Source of the DNA: JAAUQA01 sp036351435
GTDB taxonomy: Bacteria > Pseudomonadota > Gammaproteobacteria > Competibacterales > Competibacteraceae
Assembly: GCA_036351435.1 (NCBI GenBank)
Contig: JAZBPA010000300.1
Span: 1 to 21,306 of the forward strand
Length of the DNA stretch: 21,306 nt
Reading direction: 5' to 3'
Positions within the stretch are counted from its first letter, which is position 1, and each line of letters opens with the position of its first letter. Below, piece after piece: positions 15,175-21,306 of this stretch. The translations under genes were made by a program, and so were the position numbers. Under the pieces are notes generated by a model, which had not been told where the DNA came from, made no database searches, and worked only from the letters and a program-made list of their open reading frames with translations.

Positions 15175-16197
15175 TTGATCAACGCTCTGCATCTGGTTAT
15201 TCCTAATTTGCTCGGCCCAGCTTGGATTCAAGCGGGTCGACTGGAGCCGGATGCGCCAGCTTTGTTGCGGCTATTGAATCGAGCCGATGCGCAAAACACC
15301 GCGGGACAAGGCGTCGAAGAGGTTCTGCTAAGATTGTTCGGAGTCAACTCTGACGGTGATTGGCCTGTCGCAGCAATCAGCAGATTGGGTGAAGACGATA
15401 TCGATCCTAACCAAGTCGCCGAAGATTGGTGGATACGAGCCGATCCTGTCCATCTGCAGGCCGATCTGAAACAGGTGCTGTTGACCGACAACAACCCGGA
15501 TATTGAACTCGAACAAGCGCAAACCTGGGTAGCCGAACTCAACGCCTTATACGAAGATGCTGACTGGCGTTTCGAGTCCCCTCATCCCAACCGGTGGTAT
15601 TTGCACCTGAACGACGATCCGGGTCTACGCACTCACCCCTTATCTGAGATGGCGGGACGGAACATTGCCATGCGGTTACCGCAAGGCCCGGCAAGCCCGC
15701 TTTGGCAGGCCCGCCTAACGGAAATCCAGATGCTGCTGCATAACAGCTCGCTCAACGAAGCCCGCGAAGCTCAGGGTCAACTGACCATCAACAGCGTTTG
15801 GTTTTGGGGCAGCGGTCGGTTACCGCAACGAACGAGCCATTCAATTACTGATGTGCATGCCTCTGATCCACTCAGTTGCGGGTTGGCCCGCTGGTCCGGC
15901 GCGACACTCGCACCAGTTCCAGCAAATGCTGGTGAATGGCAAGCAACGGCTAATTGCGGCGAGCACTTGGTGGTGTTGACTACGCGTTTGACCGAGCTGA
16001 GCGATTACACTTCATTGAGCTGGTTCGAACAGCTTGAGACCCTGGAACGCGATTGGTTTGTACCCTGCTTGAGTCTGCTTAAAACCGGCCTATTGAAGGT
16101 GCTAACCCTGCATCTCGGCAATGCTCGGATTTACGCTATCACTCGCCGCAGCCTGCGCCGATTCTGGCGTCGAACGCAACCATTGGCGATGCACTAA
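15175..16197 (+). CDS. RpfE-type conserved protein (COG4255-like)
   Basis: A 340-residue cytoplasmic protein resembling the RpfE-type family, proteins of unknown biochemical role with remote likeness to cofactor-independent phosphoglycerate mutases. Recognisable stretches are WWIRADPVHLQAD (85-97), NRWYLHL (139-145), GRNIAMRLPQGP (161-172), EIQMLLHNSSLNEAREAQG (183-201) and INSVWFWGSGRLP (205-217). No catalytic residues can be named. The start is a TTG at 15175 with no clear ribosome site. It is in the same frame as hom, only the stop and two codons (TGA TCG CCC) before it, so translation probably depends on termination of hom. In related bacteria the family often neighbours recJ, which is not seen here. 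The family call comes from memory of motifs. Confidence 0.75.
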   Translation: MINALHLVIPNLLGPAWIQAGRLEPDAPALLRLLNRADAQNTAGQGVEEVLLRLFGVNSDGDWPVAAISRLGEDDIDPNQVAEDWWIRADPVHLQADLKQVLLTDNNPDIELEQAQTWVAELNALYEDADWRFESPHPNRWYLHLNDDPGLRTHPLSEMAGRNIAMRLPQGPASPLWQARLTEIQMLLHNSSLNEAREAQGQLTINSVWFWGSGRLPQRTSHSITDVHASDPLSCGLARWSGATLAPVPANAGEWQATANCGEHLVVLTTRLTELSDYTSLSWFEQLETLERDWFVPCLSLLKTGLLKVLTLHLGNARIYAITRRSLRRFWRRTQPLAMH

Positions 16198-16276
16198 TTG
16201 CTGACCAGCTGTCTCACCTCGTGTACGCTGTCCAAGTTGCTTCAAAACGCTTTTACCTGAACTGTTGGGGACCTCT

Positions 16277-17080
16277 ATGCTGACCCGTTTGTGCGTTCTG
16301 CTCATGCTCGGCCTGATAATCGGACTATCCGGTTGTGCTTCTACGGAAACCATACTGCGCGAAAACCCCGACCCTTTCGAGGGGTACAATCGCGCCATGT
16401 TTGGATTTAACGATAAGGTCGATGTCGTTGTGCTCAAGCCCGTCGCCAAGGGTTATCAGTTCATCATGCCGGAATTGCTCAATGATGGGGTTACCAACTT
16501 TTTCAGCAACATCAATGACGTCATTATCCTTTTCAATGATCTACTGCAGCTTAAATTCGAGCAAGCGGCGATGGATAGCAGCCGGATCGTGTTCAATACC
16601 ACCTTTGGCCTACTTGGTTTCTTCGATGTGGCTAGCCGTTACATGGATTTACCCAAACACAACGAGGATTTCGGGCAAACTTTGGGCTACTGGGGAGTCG
16701 GCGAGGGTTACTATTTCGTACTGCCGTTATTGGGACCCAGCACCACTCGCGATGTATGGAGTATTTTGGTCGATAGCGTCGTCGATCCTCTTCAACGCTT
16801 TGACACCACCTTAGAACGCCTGGGCACACGCGTCTTATACGTAATCGATTTACGCGCGGGCTTGCTGCGGGTCGAGCGCGCATTTCAAAATGTGCAACTT
16901 GATCCCTATTCTTTCCAACGGGCTGCCTATCTGCAACGGCGACGGAATCTGGTGTTCGATGGCAACCCACCCAAACCACCGTTGGATTTTGATGAAGAGA
17001 GCATTCAGGACATCCTGAATAACCCTGAAGATCCGGAACAGGAGGCGAGCGGTCCGGATGGTGACGATAGCACGCTTTGA
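16277..17080 (+). CDS. mlaA: Outer-membrane phospholipid-transport lipoprotein MlaA (VacJ)
   Basis: MlaA removes phospholipids from the outer leaflet of the outer membrane and hands them to MlaC for return to the inner membrane. The 267-residue protein begins with a lipoprotein signal and lipobox LSGC, lipidated at Cys20. The core shows the family motifs NPDPFEGYNRAMFGFND (30-46), LPLLGPSTTRD (149-159) and DVWSILVDSVVDP (159-171). The tail (about 230-267) is acidic and low in complexity. GGGGA about 6 bases before the ATG at 16277 supports that start. The other Mla genes (mlaBCDEF) are not here. It overlaps the next gene by 23 bases. Confidence 0.95.
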   Translation: MLTRLCVLLMLGLIIGLSGCASTETILRENPDPFEGYNRAMFGFNDKVDVVVLKPVAKGYQFIMPELLNDGVTNFFSNINDVIILFNDLLQLKFEQAAMDSSRIVFNTTFGLLGFFDVASRYMDLPKHNEDFGQTLGYWGVGEGYYFVLPLLGPSTTRDVWSILVDSVVDPLQRFDTTLERLGTRVLYVIDLRAGLLRVERAFQNVQLDPYSFQRAAYLQRRRNLVFDGNPPKPPLDFDEESIQDILNNPEDPEQEASGPDGDDSTL

Positions 17081-17300
17081 TTTTCTGCCGCAGGCGGAAA
17101 TTGCTCGTGGCCGCTTGCTGGCCGAAGGCATTGATTGCCGCTTAGCCGATCAGCACCTAGTGCAAACCGACTGGCTTTACAGCATAGCAATTGGTGGCAT
17201 CAAACTGCAGGTCGAACCCCAGGACGCGGCACGGGCACAGGTTATTCTGAATCACGATTATTCCGCCGATCTCGATTCCGAGACCGATGAATCGACGTGA
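17058..17300 (+). CDS. DUF2007-type small protein
   Basis: An 80-residue cytoplasmic protein resembling the DUF2007 (putative signal-transducing protein) family: TIARFDFLPQAEIARGRLLAEGIDC-like beginning, a central Gln/Asp/Trp stretch, then GGIKLQVEPQDAARAQVIL and an acidic tail. Members often bind via an alpha-beta ACT-like fold; no enzyme activity is known. The ATG at 17058 lies inside the end of mlaA, with AGGAGG 12 bases upstream; a GTG one codon later is an alternative. Its end overlaps the acyltransferase gene by 14 bases, so the three genes are translationally linked. Its conserved place between two outer-membrane lipid genes hints at a role there, which is inference. Confidence 0.82.
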   Translation: MVTIARFDFLPQAEIARGRLLAEGIDCRLADQHLVQTDWLYSIAIGGIKLQVEPQDAARAQVILNHDYSADLDSETDEST

Positions 17301-18153
17301 TCTCGTCGTTCGGTTGCTTCGCCTCAGTGCTTGTTTCCCTCTCCCGGTCGTCCATGCCGTCGGTGCGTTTATCGGTTGGTTGCTGAGCTGGATTCCCAAT
17401 AAGCCAAAACGCATCGCAGCCACCAATATTGCCCGTTGTCTACCCGAGTGGAACTCAGCCGAACGTGACCGGCTATTGCGGAGCAATTTAGCGGAAACCG
17501 GCAAAGTTATGCTGGAGCTTGGACCATTGTGGCTGTGGGATGGACAGCGGGTACTAGGCATGATTCAGTCGGTGACCGGCGAAGAGTCTTGGCAGGCCGC
17601 TCTTAGGCAGGGTCGAGGTGGAATCGCGATCACGCCCCATTTGGGTGCTTGGGAAGTCTCCGGACTGTACGTCTCCAGCCGTTACCCGACCACGATTTTG
17701 TATCGTCCCAGCCGTTTAGGCATTGATGAATTGATTTGCGCGGGCCGAGAACGTGCCGGTGGACATACCGTGGCCACGGATAGCGCCGGTGTGCGTGCGC
17801 TTTACAAAGCATTGCAAGCCACGGAGGTGCTGGGCATTTTGCCGGATGAGGATCCGGACCGGGAAGCCGGTATTTTCGCGCCATTCTTCGGTCAACCCGC
17901 CCATACTATGGTGCTGCTGTCACGGTTGGCAATGAAATACCGTTGCCCGGTTTGCCTGGTTTTCGCCGAACGGTTGCCCAAAGGCCAAGGATACCGATTG
18001 CGTTTTGATTTGTTACCGAACACCGTCAGCGAGGGTTCGCTGGAAGCTTCGGTGACTACCGTCAATGCCGCCGTAGAGCAAGCCGTGCGGCGGCGACCGG
18101 AGCAATACCTGTGGGCGTATAAGCGCTTTAAGACTCAGCCCCGTCAAGTTTAA
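17287..18153 (+). CDS. LpxL/HtrB-like lipid A biosynthesis acyltransferase
   Basis: A member of the lysophospholipid/lipid A late acyltransferase family, which moves a fatty acyl chain from acyl-ACP onto the lipid A precursor at the inner membrane. The 288-residue protein has an N-terminal membrane-anchoring stretch (about 8-36), the catalytic H-x4-E motif (His118 and Glu123 in TPHLGAWE), a later substrate motif LPDEDPDREAGIFAPFFG (185-202), and a C-terminal YLWAYKRFK. It is slightly shorter than E. coli LpxL (306). It overlaps the DUF2007 gene by 14 bases, and its 3' end overlaps the convergent transporter gene by 26 bases. Whether it adds laurate, myristate or another chain cannot be told; LpxL, LpxM and LpxP are all possible labels. 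Confidence 0.92.
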   Translation: MNRRDLVVRLLRLSACFPLPVVHAVGAFIGWLLSWIPNKPKRIAATNIARCLPEWNSAERDRLLRSNLAETGKVMLELGPLWLWDGQRVLGMIQSVTGEESWQAALRQGRGGIAITPHLGAWEVSGLYVSSRYPTTILYRPSRLGIDELICAGRERAGGHTVATDSAGVRALYKALQATEVLGILPDEDPDREAGIFAPFFGQPAHTMVLLSRLAMKYRCPVCLVFAERLPKGQGYRLRFDLLPNTVSEGSLEASVTTVNAAVEQAVRRRPEQYLWAYKRFKTQPRQV

Positions 18154-19387
18154 TCCCAGCAGTTTCCTTGAGCGTGAATACAACCAGCAACGAGATGAGC
18201 GCCGCTATCGACAGATAAATCGCCGGCGACAGGTCGACGTGAGTAGTCTTGATCAGATAAGCGCTAACCATGGGCGATGTGCCGCCAAACACGGCGAAAC
18301 TCAGATTGTAGCCCACCGACATCACCGTAACTCGAACGCGAGCCGGTGCCAACTCAGCCATCGTGGCGGGCATGACCCCCGCCAATAACCCGACAAACAA
18401 CGCAAAACCCAATTGCCCCATAAGTATCATGCTGCTGTCCTGATGATGCATGAGTTGAAACAACGGGTAACTGAATACGGCAAGGCCACCAATGGCAACC
18501 CACAAGATCGGCTTGCGGCCAATGCGGTCAGAGAGCAGCGCGCCCACAGGGATGATGATCAGAATTGAAGCCATCGCAAGTGTATTAATATCGAGCGCGC
18601 GGGCTTTAGACACATGCACCATCTCTTGCAGCCAGGTCGCTGCATAAATGAAGACCATGTAGAACGCAACGGCTAAAACGATTGCCAAAGCGGAAATTCG
18701 CAGTAAATCCCGCCAATGGTAGCGAAAGCTTTCTACCAACGGCGACTCAGAGCGCGGTGCGTTGGTTGCCGGTTCGCTGATACCACGTCTGATATAAAGA
18801 CCGATAAACCCGATCAAAACGCCGCCCAAAAAAGGTAAACGCCAGCCCCAGTCCTGAGCCGCTTCTGCACTCATCGTGTTGGAGATCAAAGCGGCCACGC
18901 CGGAACCGAGCAGGATTCCGGCATTTGCACCCCAGACACTCCAGCTACAGAAAAAAGCCCGTTTTTCCGGGCGGCTATGCTCAGCCAGAAAGGTGATAGA
19001 TGTGGTGTACTCGCCCCCTACTGACAAGCCTTGCAGCATACGCAGCAAAACCAACAGCACAGCTGCCGCGGGACCGATTTGATCGTAAGTCGGCAGTAGG
19101 CCAAGACAAAATGTCGGGATCGCCATCAGCATCACTGATAATGTGAGCGCCCGCTTACGACCGAGTTTGTCACCCATGTGTCCGAAGAACAGACTACCGA
19201 CCGGACGCATCAGAAATCCCGCAGCGAACGCGCCAAAGGCCGCAATTACCGAAGTCGTCGGATCGTCGGAGGGAAAAAAGTGCTTGCCGATGGTCAACGC
19301 GAAATAGCCGTAAACGGCAAAGTCGTACCATTCCAGCACATTACCGGAAATACCGGCTGCGATAGCTTTACTACGTTCGTTGCTCAT
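18128..19387 (-). CDS. MFS transporter, metabolite:H+ symporter (MHS, ProP/KgtP-like) family
   Basis: A 12-helix inner-membrane proton symporter of 419 residues, likely importing an organic acid or osmolyte. Family marks are the N-terminal GNVLEWYDFAVYGYFA (15-30), FLMRPVGSLFFGHMGDKLGRKRAL (split across loop 2-3, about 58-81), LRMLQGLSVGGEY, and the second-half loop SDRIGRKP. It lacks the C-terminal coiled coil of osmosensing ProP, so an organic acid carrier such as KgtP- or ShiA-type is as likely. The ATG is 3 bases after the stop of the Cache-protein gene, so both are surely cotranscribed. Its last 26 bases overlap the convergent acyltransferase gene. The substrate is unknown. Confidence 0.93.
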   Translation of the reverse strand: MSNERSKAIAAGISGNVLEWYDFAVYGYFALTIGKHFFPSDDPTTSVIAAFGAFAAGFLMRPVGSLFFGHMGDKLGRKRALTLSVMLMAIPTFCLGLLPTYDQIGPAAAVLLVLLRMLQGLSVGGEYTTSITFLAEHSRPEKRAFFCSWSVWGANAGILLGSGVAALISNTMSAEAAQDWGWRLPFLGGVLIGFIGLYIRRGISEPATNAPRSESPLVESFRYHWRDLLRISALAIVLAVAFYMVFIYAATWLQEMVHVSKARALDINTLAMASILIIIPVGALLSDRIGRKPILWVAIGGLAVFSYPLFQLMHHQDSSMILMGQLGFALFVGLLAGVMPATMAELAPARVRVTVMSVGYNLSFAVFGGTSPMVSAYLIKTTHVDLSPAIYLSIAALISLLVVFTLKETAGIKLDGAES

Positions 19388-19390
19388 CGG

Positions 19391-20470
19391 TTATTTTCCA
19401 CCCTGTGGGATCACCAAGACGACATACCAGCCGGTCAGCTTCGTCGTTGTTGCCAGTACCCGCCGATTATCACGTTCGAAACTAATCACGGCGGCCTGCG
19501 GGTCGGAGTTTGCCTGAATAATCACCTGTTCAGTGATGTCGTTAATCCAGGGATTAGCTGAGGCCACTGCCTTGACCACGCCGAGCTGTTGTAAGGCATC
19601 TGTCGTTCGATAATGAAGAATGGCCTCTTTTGCCTTGCGATTGACGGTATCCAACTCTTGGGCGAGCTTGGCATCGGTAACGCCGACTACCAACCCGGAA
19701 GCACTGACAATATAGGCGATTGCGTCGTCTTCCAAAACCAGATGGCTCAGCACGGATTCCGATAACTGTTTCAATGTGATGTCGTGGGAAACTACCCCGA
19801 GCAGCGTATCGCCATCATAGGCCGGGTAAGAGACGGTGATCATCATGCCCGCCCCGACCAAATCCAGATACGGCAGGGTCCAACCAGCCCGACGATTTTT
19901 GAAATCCGCGCTGGTGTAGTACACCTGTTCCGTCGGCGTTTGGTTGTTCACCGCTTCATTGATCGGTAGGTAGGGGTAGATCAACATCGCGTTATCGGCG
20001 GTGGTGAAATAAGACCAGGAAAAATCGAAGGTCCGATACGCGGCGCGAAACAGCGGCGTCACTTTCTCGAACAGGTTGAGCTGGCGGAAGGTCTCGGCGG
20101 TGAAATCGGTACCGTTGTAGGTATAGAAAGCGACCTGCGGGGCTTGGAATGCGGGCGGCGATTGCAACTCGCCAGGCCAGGTTTTAAAGCCGACCGTCTT
20201 GCCAATTGAAGCGTAACGCTCCAACCAAGTTTCTTGTTCTTTTGGCGTAGCAGGTGGGACGGTTCTGGACAGCGTCACATACTCTTCCGCTAGCGCACGA
20301 GTGCTGGCCGCCACATCGCCGAAAACCGTATCAATACGATCTGCTGACAGCCGAATGAGTGCATCCAAAGTCGAGGCGTATTCCGTATCTTTAGCGAACA
20401 CCCCTGACGAGAGCATCGCAAACGATAGCAGTGTCAGCGCGATTTTCTTCAGCACGGAACAAAACATCAT
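19391..20470 (-). CDS. Secreted stand-alone dCache-type sensor protein
   Basis: A 359-residue predicted periplasmic protein. The signal peptide (about 1-26) ends in VFA before KDTEY. The rest resembles a double Cache (dCache_1) ligand-binding module: a helix (about 30-75), a first PAS-like lobe with FDFSWSYFTTADNAMLIYP, then FKNRRAGWTLPYLDLVGAGMM-type strands, TVSYPAYDGDTLLGVVSHDITLKQL and a second lobe to the end. Cache domains normally belong to chemoreceptors, kinases or cyclases, but here no second membrane helix or output domain follows. Two adjacent ATGs (20470 and 20467) follow GAGGAG by 5 and 8 bases. The transporter gene begins 3 bases after its stop, suggesting it binds or senses the same compound. 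The domain call is by eye. Confidence 0.8.
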   Translation of the reverse strand: MMFCSVLKKIALTLLSFAMLSSGVFAKDTEYASTLDALIRLSADRIDTVFGDVAASTRALAEEYVTLSRTVPPATPKEQETWLERYASIGKTVGFKTWPGELQSPPAFQAPQVAFYTYNGTDFTAETFRQLNLFEKVTPLFRAAYRTFDFSWSYFTTADNAMLIYPYLPINEAVNNQTPTEQVYYTSADFKNRRAGWTLPYLDLVGAGMMITVSYPAYDGDTLLGVVSHDITLKQLSESVLSHLVLEDDAIAYIVSASGLVVGVTDAKLAQELDTVNRKAKEAILHYRTTDALQQLGVVKAVASANPWINDITEQVIIQANSDPQAAVISFERDNRRVLATTTKLTGWYVVLVIPQGGK

Positions 20471-20518
20471 AGGGACTCCTCAAGGCAGATGTTCGGACGA
20501 TAGGTTTGTTGTTGCAGG

Positions 20519-20926
20519 TTAGCCGAAAATCCCGCTCTTTTTTATGCCGCCGCGTTGAGGCCGCACCAACTGGCAATGATCCACTAGCAGCAGGTTGCAA
20601 GGGATACAACGCCATCCCAGGTTGAGATCTGGTGGTAAACCGAAGCTTACGGTATTGGGTAGTGCTTGACCAATATGCGCCACGTTACCGGGCGCTTGCT
20701 CCGTTCGCGGTGCCCAGATAGCCCCGCGCCCTAATAACAGGTAACCCGATTGCATCGGTTTGCCACAGTCTGGGCAGATATAACTATTGGTGATGCGTGT
20801 CGCCTGTTGTTCAGGAAGGACACGATTGCGCCTCATGAAGTATTTCATCAGCAACCACGCCAGGACGAGCACACTCACCGACAGCAAACCGACAATAACG
20901 ATTTCAGGCATCTGATCGCTGCTCAT
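20519..20926 (-). CDS. Membrane-anchored zinc-ribbon protein (DUF6487-like)
   Basis: A 135-residue protein with one N-terminal membrane segment (about 8-28), a basic stop-transfer MKYFMRRNR, and a cytoplasmic domain. The latter has CPDCGKPM (51-58), GYLLLGRGAIWAP and a distal CIPC, a split CxxC...CxxC zinc ribbon with the CP-CG-xM-xGY...iW pattern that resembles DUF6487. Function is unknown. AAGG 8 bases before the ATG at 20926 supports the start. It precedes the Cache-protein gene by 48 bases on the same strand, so it may head a three-gene operon. The family label is tentative; the gene itself looks real. Confidence 0.75.
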   Translation of the reverse strand: MSSDQMPEIVIVGLLSVSVLVLAWLLMKYFMRRNRVLPEQQATRITNSYICPDCGKPMQSGYLLLGRGAIWAPRTEQAPGNVAHIGQALPNTVSFGLPPDLNLGWRCIPCNLLLVDHCQLVRPQRGGIKKSGIFG

Positions 20927-20979
20927 GAATTAGACCTTGATACTCATCATAGCGCTTCCCTCACACCCGAACATTACAA

Positions 20980-20996
20980 TGCGGTAACAAACCGCA
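20980..20996. repeat. Perfect hairpin in divergent region
   Basis: TGCGGT (20980-20985), loop AACAA, ACCGCA (20991-20996): a perfect 6-bp stem between the divergent zinc-ribbon and chaperone-like genes. No T-run; possibly an operator. Confidence 0.4.
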
Positions 20997-20998
20997 CA

Positions 20999-21026
20999 GT
21001 GACTAATCATGTGATTAAACTATGGT
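20999..21026 (+). promoter_or_regulatory. Putative promoter with 14-bp dyad in its spacer
   Basis: GTGACT (20999-21004) and TATGGT (21021-21026), 16 bases apart, each match 4/6 of the sigma70 hexamers. Between them lies the dyad TAATCA-TG-TGATTA (21004-21017), a typical size for a dimeric repressor or activator site. It would drive the chaperone-like gene at 21076. Assigned by eye. Confidence 0.35.
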
Positions 21027-21075
21027 CAGAAAGATGAACATACCCTTTCATGCAAGATGAAGAGAAGTAAGACCG

Positions 21076-21306
21076 ATGGACTACGTGATCGAACATTTTC
21101 GCGAAGTATTGTTGGAAACGGTTCCTCTCATGGAAGGGGCTCAAGCCCTGCTACGCCAGGACGATGAGTCCTGGATTATAGCGTTCAATGACGAAGCAGT
21201 GCTCGAACTGCATGTGGACGACCGGCTGCACAAGCTGGTACTGAGCATGGCTTTGGGCGCGACAAAAGAACACCAGCGGGCCACGACCTATCACGCGCTC
21301 TTGGTA
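21076..21306 (+). CDS. Partial gene, type III secretion chaperone-like (CesT family)
   Basis: Only the first 77 residues are in the window. They begin MDYVIEHFREVLLE, then show WIIAFNDEAVLELHVDD, LHKLVLSMALGA and a helix running to the edge. This helix-strand-strand-strand-helix order, small size and acidic strands resemble the CesT/Tir chaperone family, which binds effectors of type III secretion systems. The match is to fold pattern and hydrophobic spacing, not to a firm motif, and relatives of this fold also occur outside secretion systems. It is divergent from the zinc-ribbon gene across 149 bases. Genes to the right would decide its role. Confidence 0.5.
   Translation, partial: MDYVIEHFREVLLETVPLMEGAQALLRQDDESWIIAFNDEAVLELHVDDRLHKLVLSMALGATKEHQRATTYHALLV

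Noticed and set aside
20750..21037. 95-codon plus-strand frame overlapping the zinc-ribbon gene and the divergent promoter region.
   Set aside because: His/Thr-rich antisense product without ribosome site; the minus strand gene has coherent membrane and zinc motifs.

Overview
The window reads as an ordinary chromosomal segment of a Gram-negative gammaproteobacterium-like organism. It carries a lipoprotein MlaA/VacJ and a lipid A-type acyltransferase (outer membrane), a class I PHA synthase (polyester storage) and HypE/HypF ([NiFe] hydrogenase maturation). It also has the neighbour set alaC-hom-RpfE-type protein that I recall from beta/gamma-proteobacteria. A PHA-storing, hydrogenase-bearing, environmental or wastewater-type gammaproteobacterium would fit, but the species cannot be named from the sequence alone. 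Coding density is very high and no gene-free stretch exceeds 300 bases. I see no tRNA, rRNA, CRISPR array, insertion sequence or phage gene.

Layout. 119-1915 (minus): PHA synthase phaC. 1916-2188: divergent control region with promoters for both flanking genes and nested repeats. 2189-5686 (plus): periplasmic Do-type protease, OmpR-type response regulator and histidine kinase, an apparent envelope-stress operon. 5789-6130 (plus): small Pmp3/YqaE-like membrane protein. 6200-6874 (minus): queC. 7005-12513 (plus): an unusual pyruvate-kinase-like protein, a tiny membrane protein, then overlapping hypE and hypF. 12650-16197 (plus): alaC, hom (TTG start), RpfE-type protein (TTG start). 16277-18153 (plus): mlaA, DUF2007 protein and LpxL/HtrB-like acyltransferase, all overlapping. 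18128-20926 (minus): in transcription order, a membrane-anchored zinc-ribbon protein, a secreted stand-alone dCache protein, and an MHS-family MFS transporter. 21076-21306 (plus): start of a gene resembling a type III secretion chaperone, cut by the window edge.

Themes. Three envelope modules (protease plus two-component system, lipid homeostasis, Cache plus transporter) alternate with housekeeping metabolism (threonine/methionine branch, alanine, queuosine) and hydrogenase maturation. The less ordinary items are: the 628-residue pyruvate-kinase-like protein, with intact catalytic residues, a greatly enlarged B domain and an extra N-terminal domain; the GTTAA direct repeat with 10-bp period overlapping the -35 of the protease/two-component operon; the secreted Cache protein stacked directly on a transporter gene; and a TTG-started gene in the same frame directly after the hom stop codon. 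No clear novel multi-gene defence or mobile system is visible.
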